Source: Macrosoma leucophasiata (lineage: Eukaryota > Arthropoda > Insecta > Lepidoptera > Hedylidae). From it: 64,000 nt of DNA. Both the position numbers and the translations under genes were made by a program. The notes beneath the pieces were generated by a model. That model saw nothing but the letters and a program-made list of their open reading frames with translations, was not told the DNA's origin and did no database searches. Position 1 is the first letter of the stretch. Every line of letters begins with the position of its first letter. The stretch covers positions 16,748,001-16,812,000 of the forward strand of contig JAWQUS010000032.1 in assembly GCA_036365455.1 (NCBI GenBank). The letters are read 5' to 3'. This document shows positions 1-10,880 of this stretch, one piece after another.

Positions 1-334
1 CGCTGCGTGATATTATTTTCGAAATTTGTGTATAGTCGCGTTTTTATGTGTAAAAATGGTGGGATTTTTATCATAAAGCATTCGATAATGTTCACGAGTG
101 TAAGAAAGTGATATTATGAAGTGAAAAGTGATTTTTCGTATTGCCTACAAAATTTCGTAAAAACTTCAGTAAAGTCCCCATCGCTTTACTGGAGCCACCC
201 CATCATCTCATCATATTCCTCATGGAAGCATTTAATCATCGTCATCTTCCATATGGATATTCATTAATTTAAAGAAATGTGAAATTCAATATGTATACGA
301 CTGAAAGACTCATGACAAATTAATAAAAAAAAAA
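1..334 (+). repeat. GGCGGGAA-head retroposon, variant E, 5' end outside window
   Basis: This stretch is nearly identical to 48026-48364 and ends in an A-rich tail (AATTAATAAAAAAAAA) at about 322-336. The 48-kb copy has a complete 5' end and a target-site duplication, so this is the same LINE-mobilised retroposon cut by the window edge. No open reading frame of note. Confidence 0.75.
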
Positions 335-452
335 TATTGCCAGTATCAAGTAAAACGATATTTTGCATTCGCTCTAAGCAGCGTAAAAGTCAGAGTCAGT
401 CAGTCAATTTATCAGTCCGTCAGTCAGTCACAGTAATTCGAGTAACCCGCCA
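335..452 (-). repeat. GGCGGGAA-head retroposon, variant D, internally deleted
   Basis: In reverse orientation it matches the copies at 3159-3576 and 25036-25413: TTGCCAGTATCAAGTAAAAC at the left and CCGCCAAAACTCC at the right, with about 250 bases of the interior missing. It abuts the tail of the variant-E copy on the left. Confidence 0.6.
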
Positions 453-837
453 AAACTCCCTACTCTTTAATTATTATTATGTTCTTCGACTGTGATTAGA
501 CGCAGTGGCGTAGCTAACATGGGTGGCACTCGGGGTGACTTGACTTGTGGTCCTATGTCCCCTAATGGGGCAGAGGGCGTCCACAGTGGTTCTCCATCTC
601 GATCGGTCTTGAGCCTCGCGCTTGACTTTACTCCAACACTTCCCGATCTTCTTCACTTCGGCACCCGGGGTGGATGAGCAAAAAAAAAGGAAATACTCCC
701 CATTTTTGTATTTCATATCTCCATTTTCCACCGTTTTGCCCCCCTATTTGAGCAAACTGGCGCCCCCTGGTATATAAGCGAAAGTGAGATCCGGAGTATC
801 CGCTTTCACGTATAGCTAAAATTTTTGTTACTTTTTT
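453..837. other. No gene; hAT-like end fragment
   Basis: CAGTGGCGTAGCTAACATGG at about 504 recurs at 58228 and resembles a hAT-type terminal sequence. The remainder, including an A-run near 678, shows no coding evidence: reading frames here are short and unlike any family I recognise. Confidence 0.35.
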
Positions 838-1296
838 TACTGGTGGTAGAGCTCCAGTGACAGAGCTCGCGGGCGTAGGCACCACCGCATTACCTAATTT
901 AATTGCCGCTAAATGGTAGTGTTCAGCACTATCATGTTCCGGTCAGGTGGTTATGTACGGCCCTGTAATTTCCGGCACAGACATAACACCTTAGGCCTCA
1001 GGAGTGGCAACGTATCTGCATTTTGACCTCTGGTCATTGTGTGGGTGTCTATAGGCTGCAGTTATCACTTATCATCAATGTGAACACCCACACAAAGACC
1101 AAGGTCAAAATGCAGATGCGTTACCACTCCTGAGGCCTAAGGTGTTATGCCTCTGTGCGGGAAATAACAGGGCCGTACATTACCACCTGACCGGAACACG
1201 AAAGTGCTGATCACTACCATTTAGCGGCAAGTATATTAGGTAATGCGGTGGTGCCTACGCCCGCGAGCTCCGTCTCTGGAGCTCAACCACCAGTAA
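838..1296. repeat. Tail-to-tail inverted pair of repeat family A (long palindrome)
   Basis: Two copies of the ACTGGTGGTAGAGCTC family face each other: plus orientation 838 to about 1075 and minus orientation about 1084 to 1296. The arms are about 210 bases and highly similar, with almost no spacer. Neither copy retains the A tail. Confidence 0.85.
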
Positions 1297-1977
1297 AATG
1301 CCATAAAAATAATAAAACCCTTTTTAAATCTGCATCTCAAAAAGTGTGACGCGGTACAAATCTGCACCATTTAAAAGCATTACATCCATTTAAAAAGCGT
1401 GCAATAAACAAGCTTGCTTGCAGCGTGTAGTGGCGCTGATGTAAAAAGGCAACTTTTTGAGTTGTGGCTTTCATTCGAGCAATCGATATGCGACGTTGCC
1501 GCTCCGCGCCGGCTTGCGGCGTTGTGTTTATTTTTACTGTTTGTTGCCAATCAATTATATGAGGGAATAATGACACCTGCCTCGACGACATGCAGCTACA
1601 TTTAGATATTGCAACATGGCACCGAGAGATGACAATCGTGATCTAGTCGACTAGTTTTTGCCGTTTTTATGTTCGTAGGTATCCTTCTTACCTGCAGTAA
1701 CCTGAGGTTTGTGTGTGCGTAGCTTCTAAATTGTTTTTGTGTACTGTGTGTGTGTGTGTAGCAGGGTTGTCGGTCATTAGTCCGTCCGGCTTTTTTGGGT
1801 CGGGCATGGTAAGATATATTATTTACGTGTCCAGACTCTTATTGCATAGGTACAGGACAGGACCTACGCGAGAATCCGCAAATATGTTTAATGTCTAATA
1901 AAATGTAGAGGTACCTATGAAGCTCTCACACCTGAGAAAACGTTAAGTATCTACTTACCTATTTTTTTTGTAATGAA
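1297..1977. other. No gene seen
   Basis: Contains a short (GT)n run near 1745-1760. Open frames are short and not supported by any motif or splice pattern. Confidence 0.5.
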
Positions 1978-2125
1978 GATGGCAAATTGCAAACAAGCAT
2001 GCAGTTCACATTGATGTTAAGTGATGACTGCAGCTTACACAAAGACCAGAGGCCAAATGTAAATACGTTACCACCCCTGAGACCTTAGTTGTTCATGTCT
2101 CTGCGATAGTTAGTACGGGGCCAAT
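1978..2125 (-). repeat. Repeat family A, partial
   Basis: Minus-orientation 3' part of family A: GGCAAATTGCAAACAAGCAT, then the CACATTGATGTTAAGTGATG block and a diverged GAGACCTTAG segment. Confidence 0.7.
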
Positions 2126-2187
2126 AATAAAAAATAATAAGATACCTATGCATAGGTAGGTATCTACTGATTTTTATTACAGTATTT

Positions 2188-2554
2188 AATAATAATAATA
2201 ATGGCAACCCATTATGCGTCCCACTGCTGGGCACGAGTCTCTCCCCTTTTTCGAGGGAGGCCTGGAGCTTACTCCAACCACGCTGCTCCAATGCGGATTG
2301 GTGGAGGTGGGTGGGTTAGTGGCCAACCCGCCGTCGGATGTTTTCAAACCGCCCATAAGGCCTCCGACGAAGGTTTAACGACTGCTATCCATCGATAGCA
2401 ACCGGGACCGACGGCTTAACGTGCCCTCCGAAGCACGGATTCGCGCATTTAATTTGCCACTAGCGGTCACCCATCACACTACCCGACCGCGCTCGTAGAG
2501 CTTAACCGAGTAGATCGCTTACGATCTACACCAGCCGCTGGGCCATGCGCGCTT
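2188..2554 (-). repeat. 5S-rRNA-derived SINE, full length
   Basis: Read on the minus strand it starts AAGCGCGCATGGCCCAGCGG and continues with a 5S-like block (GGTTAAGC, then GCGCGGTCGGG and GATGGGTGACCGC, resembling the 5S rRNA C-box region). It ends in an (ATT)n tail at 2188-2200. This is a SINE3-type design: a 5S-derived Pol III promoter at the 5' end and a microsatellite tail. Confidence 0.75.
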
Positions 2555-3148
2555 CAGTACTTTTATTGCAGTACAGGTAAGTAAGTAAAATAACATCAAA
2601 ATCAGTGAATTTTCATTACACTTGAATGCAAACCGAGTGAATGACCGATTCAATATAAAAACTTTCGTAGCTATTAAAATTAATTTAAATTGAGTAATTA
2701 TACCAGCGTGGGTATAATGCTTCGTTCAGTTCTTTGTTTTAAATGTGAAAATTTAAACAGGTAGTTAAATATTGGTGGCAAAATAGAAATGCGATAGTAA
2801 AATGTATTTTACTGCGCTTCTACAATTACTGTCTGAGTTAATCCCTCAAGCCACCAGAAAAAAACGTACGTCTGTTAAAAAGAATAGACATCCAGCCTAG
2901 CAACTGATAACTGAAGGTCCAGGGTGCCAAGTTACTTGACAACAAAACAAAAAAAAACTCCATGGTATTGTCCAAGAAGATTTTATTGACAGTGACAAGC
3001 ACCTATCTACTTATACTTACGGTATTAAGAATAAAATTACTTTTATAATACCTACTACGTATTTATTGTATAATTACATTACACCTATATACCTACTTAA
3101 ATAATGGGAGAAACGATCAAGAACTACTTCATTCTAGGTAGGTATAAT
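2555..3148. other. No gene seen
   Basis: AT-rich sequence with short unsupported frames and no recognised repeat ends. Confidence 0.45.
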
Positions 3149-3586
3149 ATCTACTTACTTTTTTTTTTTTTTTGTTATGGCATCGCTATTACGCATATTG
3201 CCAGTGTCAAGTAAAACGATATTTCGTATTTATTTAAGCAGCGTAAAAGTTAGTATAATATAGTCATCAAGAATAATATGTAAGTATTAAGTATATAAGT
3301 TCTCAAGTATAATATGTCAGTCAAGTGAGTTACAATCGAGTTATTCGAATAAAGCGATGGCTACTTTACCAGAACATTTACAATGAAGTTTTGGAGGCAA
3401 CCTGAAAGGTCGTGTTTTCGCACTGTTATTCTATTTCACTATCCACGGGCACTGTAATAAACTTATATCAAACAAAATACCACCAACTTTATTCAATATA
3501 ACTTAAAAATACACCAAGAAAATGAAATAAAATAAGAGCACCATACGCCTCTTTCAAGGTTCCCGCCAAAACTGTGATCTACTTAC
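3149..3586 (-). repeat. GGCGGGAA-head retroposon, variant D, with 10-bp TSD
   Basis: Element at 3159-3576, minus orientation: T-run (A tail) at the left and GGTTCCCGCCAAAACTGTG (5' head) at the right. The target-site duplication ATCTACTTAC flanks it at 3149-3158 and 3577-3586. A-tail plus TSD indicate LINE-mediated retrotransposition. No tRNA or 5S promoter is evident. Confidence 0.85.
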
Positions 3587-4097
3587 TTAACTTCATACTT
3601 AGGTACTTTATGCATCCATGCTTATTATAGAATTAAAAAAAAACATTTTTTTTTTAATTAACCTTTGTAATACGGTTGGATGCCATTTTTATACTAAAAA
3701 CCAGAAGAAATGCTGAAATAAAAGCTTAACTAACTATTGATCTAACTAAGGCAAAGTAGACGCCAAGGAATAGGCAATTTAATTAGATAAGTAGATATGA
3801 CATTGTTTTACGCAGAAAATTATTCGGATTTACACATTATTGAAGATTTATTTCAGTATTTTCCCAAATTCACTTCACGTGTAATTTGAAAGAAAGGAGC
3901 CTTCATTAGAAAATAAAGTTATCTACTAGGTAACTACTAGAGAATAAATTAACAATAATACTTCATACTTATTTAATTTTATTTATAACAACATGTTTAC
4001 AAATACACATTTACAGGTACATATTTAGCGATGCGATGCCGCATCTGGAGAAATCTACCAGACGGATAACTCAAATACCTACCTACCTAATAATCCC
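3587..4097. other. No gene seen
   Basis: AT-rich, short unsupported frames only. Confidence 0.45.
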
Positions 4098-4295
4098 TGC
4101 TAATGTTATAAATGCGAAAGTAACTATGTCTGTCTGTCTGTCTGTATGTCTGTCTGTTTGTCTGTTACCTTTTCACGTCCAAACGACTGAACCGATTTTA
4201 ATGATATTTGGTACAGAGATAGAGTTGACTTTGAGAAAGAACATACGCTACTTATTAAACGACATCCACGCGGGCGAAGCCGCGGGCAACAGCTA
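4098..4295 (+). mobile_element. Non-autonomous Helitron fragment
   Basis: Contains (TGTC)n, the internal block CGACTGAACCGATTTTAATG, and a GC-rich hairpin (GCGGGCGAAGCCGCGGGC) followed closely by CAGCTAAT. A hairpin followed by CTRR is the usual Helitron 3' end. Confidence 0.65.
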
Positions 4296-4509
4296 ATATT
4301 GTTATAAATGGAGATGGAGGATTAACTCGAGCGTGTCGCACCATCTGTTATCATTGGTGATACAACTCTTTTTTAAATGCGGTCCACGGCGGAATGTCAT
4401 TAGAGCAGGTAGTAGATACTTTGAAAAGAGAAAGCTCTAAACTCTACGAATTATTCAACCTTCGATAGACATAGTTTTATAATACGCCGCTAGATGACGC
4501 TTTACAGAC

Positions 4510-4700
4510 AAATAATATTTTTAACCGAGTTCAAAAAACGAGGAGGTTTTTTATTTTTTTTTTTATGTATGTACGTGAATTTCGCCGAGATTTCTGGACC
4601 GATTTACGTAATTCTTTTTTGTTTGATGCGGAATAGTTTCTAATTGGTCCCATAAAAATTTAATTCAGATAGGCCCATCAATTTTTATTTTATGAGCATT
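4510..4700. repeat. Interspersed repeat fragment
   Basis: The block ACCGAGTTCAAAAAACGAGG with a following T-run and GGACCGATTT resembles a common arthropod interspersed repeat. Class not assigned. Confidence 0.3.
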
Positions 4701-5039
4701 TTTTTACTTACTTTCACCTCAGACTATAGGAATTAGAATAGACGGCGAGTTGTCATACAGTGCGTTGAATCCACTGACGTCCTAGATAGTCCTAATGCGC
4801 ATGACAACAAGATGACAATGACACATTTACTCATCGACGACACAACACAGCTTAATTACTCCTTCGTGGATACATTTTTTTCATTGATTTCGTAGTCGTG
4901 TAATAATTTTGTATCGACACACCTAAACAATTTAAATGAGGTATCTAATTGTCACGAAGCTATAAGTGTCAGATTTTACAAATTAAACAGATGTGAATAT
5001 TAATCTAATTGGCAATGCAGCAATAAACTAAAAAGTATT

Positions 5040-5510
5040 AAATAAATATAACTACGTTAAGAAAAACCGACTTCAAAACTGAAAAGTAAAAAATAATAAA
5101 GATTTAATTGTAATTATAAACTACCTATTATTTATATGTGCTATTTACTTATAGGTTTGAATTCGGTGCCTAGCCAAAATCACTAAAGTAGGCATTTCAT
5201 TGTATTAAAACGTTACTTCACGCCTGTAATCCCCGAAGGGGTGGGCAGAGGTAAATGCATGAATTCAAGCATACATATGCAAACACCCACGATTCGCCGG
5301 TTACGTTTTGTTCAGTGTAATAATTTGCTCGTATTCGTATTTAAGTGACTAAAATATAATTATTTGCTTAAGGCACCGACTTTAAACCTATAAGTAAATA
5401 GCATATATAAATAATAGGTAGTTTATAATTACAATTAAATCTTTATTATTTTTTACTTTTCAGTTTTGAAGTCGGTTTTTCTTAACGTAGTTATATTTAT
5501 ATATTTACAA
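5040..5510. mobile_element. Long-TIR foldback MITE carrying a SINE fragment
   Basis: Arms of about 115 bases (5042-5157 and 5388-5505) are inverted copies starting ATAACTACGTTAAGAAAAAC. Between them lies a minus-orientation 3' fragment of the tRNA-derived SINE (5218-5320: TTCACGCCTGTAATCCCCGA). Confidence 0.8.
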
Positions 5511-6370
5511 TTTCACAGAACGGAGTCAAACCGATTGTGTAGATTTTTTTTATTTCAAACGACATATGATAAAGATACATGAATAGGATTGTATATAATA
5601 TGCCTACGGGCTGCAGTAGTCATTTACCATTCAAATGAATTGCATAGGCAGCACTGACTTATAAACATACTTAGGGCTTCCTTTTTTGACAAACGTAATT
5701 GAAATAAACAATTTCGACTTCTTCAACTTTGACTTGCCTCTTTACAGGATTCTCCTGGTTTTGGTTTGCACCTTTTATAACTCGAAACACTCAGAATCCT
5801 TACTGACGGCTCCTACTACTGACGGAAGCGTCGATAGCGTAAATCGATGTTTTAAGTGTATTATTGCGGATAAATGATTATAGTGAGACAGAATTATTCT
5901 CACAGTCTATTTGGTTCTGCAATGGCAGTGAGCTCCTTATTTGTGCTAAACTATGAGTATTAAAAACTTAAGCTATGTGCGCTGCGCAGTATTATTCCGT
6001 GGGATGGCTTGTGGTCGGTGATCTCTGTTGATGTACACTGCAGGATTGTCATGAGGGGGTCTCTGCAGTCGGCCGGGTGCTGGGGGTCTTGGCTGACGCG
6101 TTTCCGCCTGCACTCTGCTTGGTTGCATTATGATATCTTGTCGAGGTGCCATCTCTGAAATGGTGACGTGATGTCCTTTAGTTGCGGGAAAGATCCGATA
6201 GAGGTAGTTACAATTGGGAGTAGGACTTTTTATAAATTAGCATTTTTTTAGCTTTTTTATTTATATTTTTGACAGTGGTATACAAGCATACAAATTCATA
6301 CGACAACGTACAATTCACAGGGATTGTAAGGGAATACCGCAGGCTATAGACTATCGTGTATCCATATAAA
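5511..6370. other. No gene seen
   Basis: No convincing exon. The longest frame (5686-5877) lacks family resemblance and splice context. Confidence 0.4.
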
Positions 6371-6373
6371 AAC

Positions 6374-6517
6374 TAACCCCCTTATTCATAAACGTACATT
6401 AGATACGTTTTAGCTATAGAATGCTTTGTCTTTGTCAGTCAAATGGCCAGGATAGAAAAAGACAAAGGAGACATTAGCAACACTTTAGTTAAAATACGTT
6501 TATGAATAAGGGGGTAA
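6374..6517. mobile_element. Foldback MITE (CCCCCTTATTCATAAACG), TAA target duplication
   Basis: Element 6377-6514 has near-perfect inverted ends (CCCCCTTATTCATAAACGTA / GTTTATGAATAAGGGGG) flanked by TAA on both sides (6374-6376, 6515-6517). A 3-bp TAA duplication suggests the PIF/Harbinger type. Related copies lie at 34408 and 49231. Confidence 0.8.
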
Positions 6518-6654
6518 AGGTATAATATACGGTCTTAGGGACCGTGCGAAGTACTAGGTGGGGGTAATGTAATCGATCGCAGCGCCCATGGTGGCGAAAA
6601 GTAGCAATAATGTGGGACTTGTCATCTTAAAGTAATCTGCTTAGACTTGTTTTT

Positions 6655-6960
6655 TTTAATATTATTTCCCATTAACACATGCTTGTGAAATATATTTTAT
6701 TTTTAAAGAAAAATGGAAAGAAAAATTTGACTTCAGGCGAGGCTCGAACTCGCGACCTACTGGGAATCTAGTCCAGCCACTCTTCCAATTGAGCTACTGA
6801 AGCCCTGCCCGATTTGTCAAATTTTTCCTTCACATCTATTGCATTGCTTTATGGTAGCAGCAGCGCTATCTATTACCAACTATGCTAGTTAGGCAACCGA
6901 TATAATTGACTTTGCAGTTTATTGAATATCGTAAAGAAGTCGCTTTTACCTTTAATAATT
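6655..6960 (-). repeat. tRNA-like repeat unit with flanks
   Basis: Contains a tRNA-like sequence (6728-6804, minus strand) and the family flank, which runs ATTATTTC..ATTAACACATGC on one side and the GCATTGCTTTATGG block through AAGTCGCTTTTACC on the other. Confidence 0.75.
6728..6804 (-). tRNA. tRNA-like sequence (probable pseudo-tRNA or tRNA-derived repeat)
   Basis: A 7-bp acceptor stem (GGCTTCA/TGAAGTC), a D arm (GCTC..GAGC) and a T arm (GCGAG TTCGAGC CTCGC) can be folded. The anticodon loop reads CTAGATT (anticodon AGA, Ser) but no long variable arm follows. The anticodon stem is flawed here. The repeat context makes a functional tRNA doubtful. Confidence 0.4.
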
Positions 6961-7177
6961 GTTTTTATATTATTTCGCATTAACACATGCTTGTGAAATA
7001 TATTTTATTTTTAAAGAAAAAATGCAATATAAGAGCAATTGGAAGAGCGGCTGGACTAGATTCCCAGTAGGTCGCGAGTTCGAGTCTCGCCTGAAGTCAA
7101 TTTTTTCTTTCCATTTTTCTTTAAAAATAAAATATATTTCACAAGCATGTGTTAATGCGAAATAATATAAAAACAAT
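6958..7177 (+). repeat. Foldback element with a tRNA-like core
   Basis: Inverted arms of about 65 bases (TTTTATATTATTTCGCATTA outward) flank a tRNA-like core at about 7033-7099. The core lacks the normal 5' acceptor half. Confidence 0.8.
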
Positions 7178-7298
7178 GAATAATTACTTATTACATAAAG
7201 TAAAAGTAAACCAGATAATTCAGTAAATTAAAATAGGGATAAAGTAAACTTACTATTAGATAAAAACATTTAAATACCTGCCTTCTAAGAACTAGATA
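7178..7298. other. No gene seen
   Basis: AT-rich spacer without recognised structure. Confidence 0.4.
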
Positions 7299-7445
7299 AG
7301 AAGAGAAAGAAATACTTATTCGTCAAAATCAAAATCTATGTTATTCGCATAGCGGACTTCCAAGTACTATTGAAAAGAACTCCTCTACCAAAGGAACTCA
7401 GTAGGAGCTCTTTTATTTTTATAACTTATGTCTAATACAGATAGT
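7299..7445 (-). repeat. LINE 3'-region-like repeat
   Basis: AATACTTATTCGTCAAAATC with the downstream block GAGTTCC-like..GAACTCAGTAGGAGCTC recurs at 33865-33990 and in part at 63120-63180, where it adjoins LINE-type 3' sequence. Confidence 0.45.
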
Positions 7446-8500
7446 CATTCAAATCTAGTAATGTAAACGTACATAGCATATATATATTATATGCTATGTA
7501 CCCATTTGTATAAGTAGAAATCAACAACTATCCACCATAAAAAAATGTAGCACCGGCAGATCAGAACAGATCAGTCCCTACCATCAGCACCCGTTCACGA
7601 GTATGACTTGGGACCATTGCTCTCCTCGACCATTCAAAGGGAAGTCACACGCCGTAGTAAACGCAAGTTTTATCGATTGATTCTCAAGAGCTACTTGGAA
7701 AATTGAACAATCCAAGAAATGGATAAAACAAACACGCAATTACATTACAATTTCACGCTCATACTGCATTTTATTTAAATATTACGTCTATTACAACCCA
7801 ATCAAATTGATTCTGCCTTCAAACTGAGATTAATTGTTTATACCTAAAGAAGTTTAGTAAGGTATCAAAATACATGTTTGTCTTATGATGCCAGCTTGAA
7901 TTATTGACCTCTGTCCTTGTTTTCTTCTTAATTCCTCTATATCAATTACATGTCCAATAGAAACCATCAATTTTCCTTTAAAAATTGTTTGTGGTTGAAA
8001 TGTTATAGTGTGTGATCCTCACAAACCCGGATCCTAAAATAATACTCATTTCGATTTGAAAAAGACATTTAATTTATTACCAGCGATACTATATGTTCAC
8101 AATTATTGCAAGTAACCTATAAAATAGCTGTATTGTCTTGTTTTACTGTAAAACTACAACTAAAAATGAACTAAACAAACCCTGACATATAGTCGAAATA
8201 AAACAAACTTTTTGAATAAATTTTACAACTCATTTGATTTGAATGATCAAAATTTGTTTCACAATCCTTTCTCTACCCAAGTAAAAGAGTAATTTTGGAA
8301 GAAGATTAATAGATAATTTTCGATTAAAATAATATTTTATCAAAATTCGTGGTAATATGTCATTAAGGTCAGACAAGCAACGGTCCCACAAAGTTGCGGA
8401 CGCTAGGTGGCGCTGAACTCGTGCAAGGTCCCTGGTTTCAATGTTGATGACTAAGCTATAATATATTGGCTCTGTATTGTTAACATAGACACCATACCAC
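7446..8500. other. No gene seen
   Basis: Contains a short perfect palindrome ATAGCATATATATATTATATGCTATG near 7466-7492. No coding support. Confidence 0.4.
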
Positions 8501-8501
8501 T

Positions 8502-8597
8502 ATGTCCGTGCACCACGTATCATCTGACACGGAAGCGCTTGGAAGCGCTGAACACGACGATGTGCTCTCTCAACAGTATTCAGTGGAAATCAAGTAA
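8502..8597 (+). CDS. Possible short acidic ORF or first exon (unconfirmed)
   Basis: A 31-codon frame from ATG 8502, rich in Ser, Asp and Glu (starts MSVHHVSSDTEALGSAEHDD), ends at TAA 8595. A GTAATT donor at 8594 could instead splice it onward in phase 2. Codon use looks protein-like, but no downstream exon, no family match and no promoter were found. It could be chance. Confidence 0.15.
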   Translation: MSVHHVSSDTEALGSAEHDDVLSQQYSVEIK

Positions 8598-8845
8598 TTT
8601 ACGTAATCTACATGTTGTTAGATTGTAGGTGGTGCATACTCTTCTAATCTAAATATTTTATCTCATTTATCGTACAAGTGAGAAATGTTATTAGGTATGA
8701 ATGTAAACTTATACAATAATCATGCAAGATTAAAAACGCATTCCAGTGTGCCAGCTAAGTTTTAAAAGACAAAAAGTACGTCTTCAAACTTAATACCTGC
8801 TTAAAGTATCTAATGTAGTAGCATTTTTTATGTCATCTTATGGTA

Positions 8846-9150
8846 ACTGCCTCGGTAGCCTAGTGGTAGCAGGCCACTACTACGCTGAGGTCCTGGGTTC
8901 GATTCCCGGGTAGGGGGTTATCAGAGATAATGGTGTAAAGTCCTTTATCTCTGGTTCTATTGGGATTTTTCCATTTTCTGGAAATTTCCCAGTACCTCGA
9001 AGTTTGGTAATATACCCGGAGATGTCAACAGGCTCGCCACCTGTTACATGGGCCAAAACGTAACCGGCGAATCGTGGGTGTTTGCATGTATGCTTGAATG
9101 CATGCATTCACCTCTGCCTACCCCTTCGGGGATTACAGGCGTGAAGTTAC
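8846..9150 (+). repeat. tRNA-derived SINE, near full length
   Basis: Pol III A box TAGCCTAGTGG (8856-8866) and B box GGTTCGATTCC (8896-8906) head a body that includes CAGTACCTCGAAGTTTGGTA and CACCTGTTACATGGGCC. The 3' block is GGGGATTACAGGCGTGAAGT. Other pieces lie at 5218, 18000, 41905 and 60275. Confidence 0.85.
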
Positions 9151-9169
9151 GTACGTTATGGTAAGTTGA

Positions 9170-9330
9170 TACTGTAGCCTATAACCATTTACATAAAAAC
9201 TAAAGTTCTCTGCGTTGCTACTCCTGAGGTCTAAGCTATTTCTGTTTGTTTTGTCACTTGACCGAAACACGTAGCGCTGTACGCTACCATTTAGTGGCAA
9301 GTAGGTAGATTAATGTAATGCAGAGGTGAC
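9170..9330 (-). repeat. Repeat family A, diverged
   Basis: Minus-orientation matches to the CTCCTGAGG..CTAAG, CTTGACCGAAACACG and CTACCATTTAGTGGCAAGTA blocks of family A. Confidence 0.5.
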
Positions 9331-9689
9331 GCGAAATGTTATTGTGTATTCTCTGCCTACGCTCTCCAGGTCCGTCAATTCTCTCTCTACCACCATTAAA
9401 TACATACATTTATCGTATAATTCCTTACGATATTTGAATTTTGTATGCCTCTTCATTTATTTAATCAATAATGATAATATTATCTTTATAAAAATGAAGC
9501 GATCTACTGCTTTTATGATTTCCGGAATCGTTTGTCCACGTGGATGGTATGATAAGCAATCAAATATCAGGTTTAGGATTATGTAGGAAGGTGAACATAC
9601 ATGAAAAAAATAGGGTAGTGAATTGGTAAGAATTGGGATATTTTTGTTACTCAACTAGATCTAATGGTAGAGTTTCAACGTCGTAATTC

Positions 9690-9958
9690 AAGAGCATAGG
9701 CTCCACCGTATTACTTAATCTATCTGCCGCTAAATGGTAATGAGCACTGGTGCTGAGTCAGCACCATCGTCTTCCAGTTAGATGGTAATATTGGTAATCT
9801 ATATCCGTAACTATTACAGAGTCAACGCAGCTTATGCCTAGCACTACGTGGCAACTGGCAACGCGTCAGCATTTTGATCTCCAGTATTTGTCGTAGATGT
9901 CTGTAGGCCATTAGGTATTCACTTTCTATTAGCTTCTATCAATGTGAACTGCAAAGTA
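9690..9958 (+). repeat. Repeat family A, diverged
   Basis: Plus orientation, recognisable by CTATCTGCCGCTAAATGGTA, GCAACGCGTCAGCATTTTGA and CAATGTGAACTGC. The head and A tail are degraded. Confidence 0.55.
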
Positions 9959-10079
9959 AAAATACTTCTGTTGAGCAACAGCCGGACGTATGCAACCCGA
10001 TGCAGGTCTTGACCGGTCCTTATACTCGCAAAAAGGAGTTTCCTATGCTGTCGACATATAATGTCATTTTCACGTTTTT

Positions 10080-10275
10080 GCAGGTTTTCGCTAATTTCAT
10101 ACATTGTAGAAATTATATTTGCGGATTTTCTCGCATATACCACTATTCCCGACTTCTTCTCATATCCGACGTAGTCATCGTCGAATTAGTCTGCCCGTGA
10201 CCACTGTAGCTGTAAAGGGACCGAAACGTCGGATAATAGAAGTAGTATGGAGTAGTGGTAAACTAGAAAATCTGC
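10080..10275. mobile_element. Foldback element, diverged relative of 50950-51167
   Basis: Shares TTGTAGAAATTA, GCGGATTTTCTCGC, CCCGTGACCACTGTAGCTG and GGGACCGAAACGTCGGA with the near-perfect palindrome at 51 kb. The inverted arms here are eroded. Confidence 0.6.
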
Positions 10276-10631
10276 AATTTTGTTTTCTACAACGTCGTTT
10301 TTACAGAATTTGGCTTTCTTATCACATTTATGATTTTAAACGATATTGTACCAGCTAACAATATTGTTGTTCCGATAAATATCTTCATGTAGAGATGAGA
10401 TAAAAGTTGTCATGATGTGTTCGAGAATAGACGAGATACATTATCATTTTCCAATGTATTCAATCATAATTTATTGATTAGGTACTATTTCGAGCATGAA
10501 CTCTATTTGAATCTATTTATTTTCAATTTTACATGTACATTTAGTTACCTATTCTTAGAATTCCGTAGGTACCTCAAAAGGAGAATTAAACGGAACCGGT
10601 GTGTCTATATTTTTTTTTATATAACGAAGGG

Positions 10632-10880
10632 GCAAACTAGCATGCAGTTCACTACTATTTAGCGGCAAATAAATTAAGTAATGTGGTGGTGCCTACGCCC
10701 TTCGAGTCCTTACACTGGAACTCTACCACCAGTAATAAGTTAACGCAAACAATTGTTTTTTAGCATGCAGTGGTTTAGTTGTTTATTCTCTTATTGTAAC
10801 TACTACAGAGACATAACAGCTAAGGTCTCAGGGATGGGCATTTATCTAACAACATTCTTATGAACTGCATGCTTGTTTGC
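10632..10880. repeat. Two fragments of repeat family A in opposite orientation
   Basis: Minus-orientation head plus tail joined with an internal deletion (10632-10738), followed by a plus-orientation tail fragment ending TGCATGCTTGTTTGCCACC (about 10783-10880). Confidence 0.6.

Noticed and set aside
4120..4165. CRISPR-like short direct repeats (TCTG/TGTC)n
   Set aside because: Simple tandem repeat inside a Helitron in a eukaryotic genome; no spacer structure.
6959..7176. Matching 68-codon frames on both strands
   Set aside because: They are a by-product of the palindromic foldback element.
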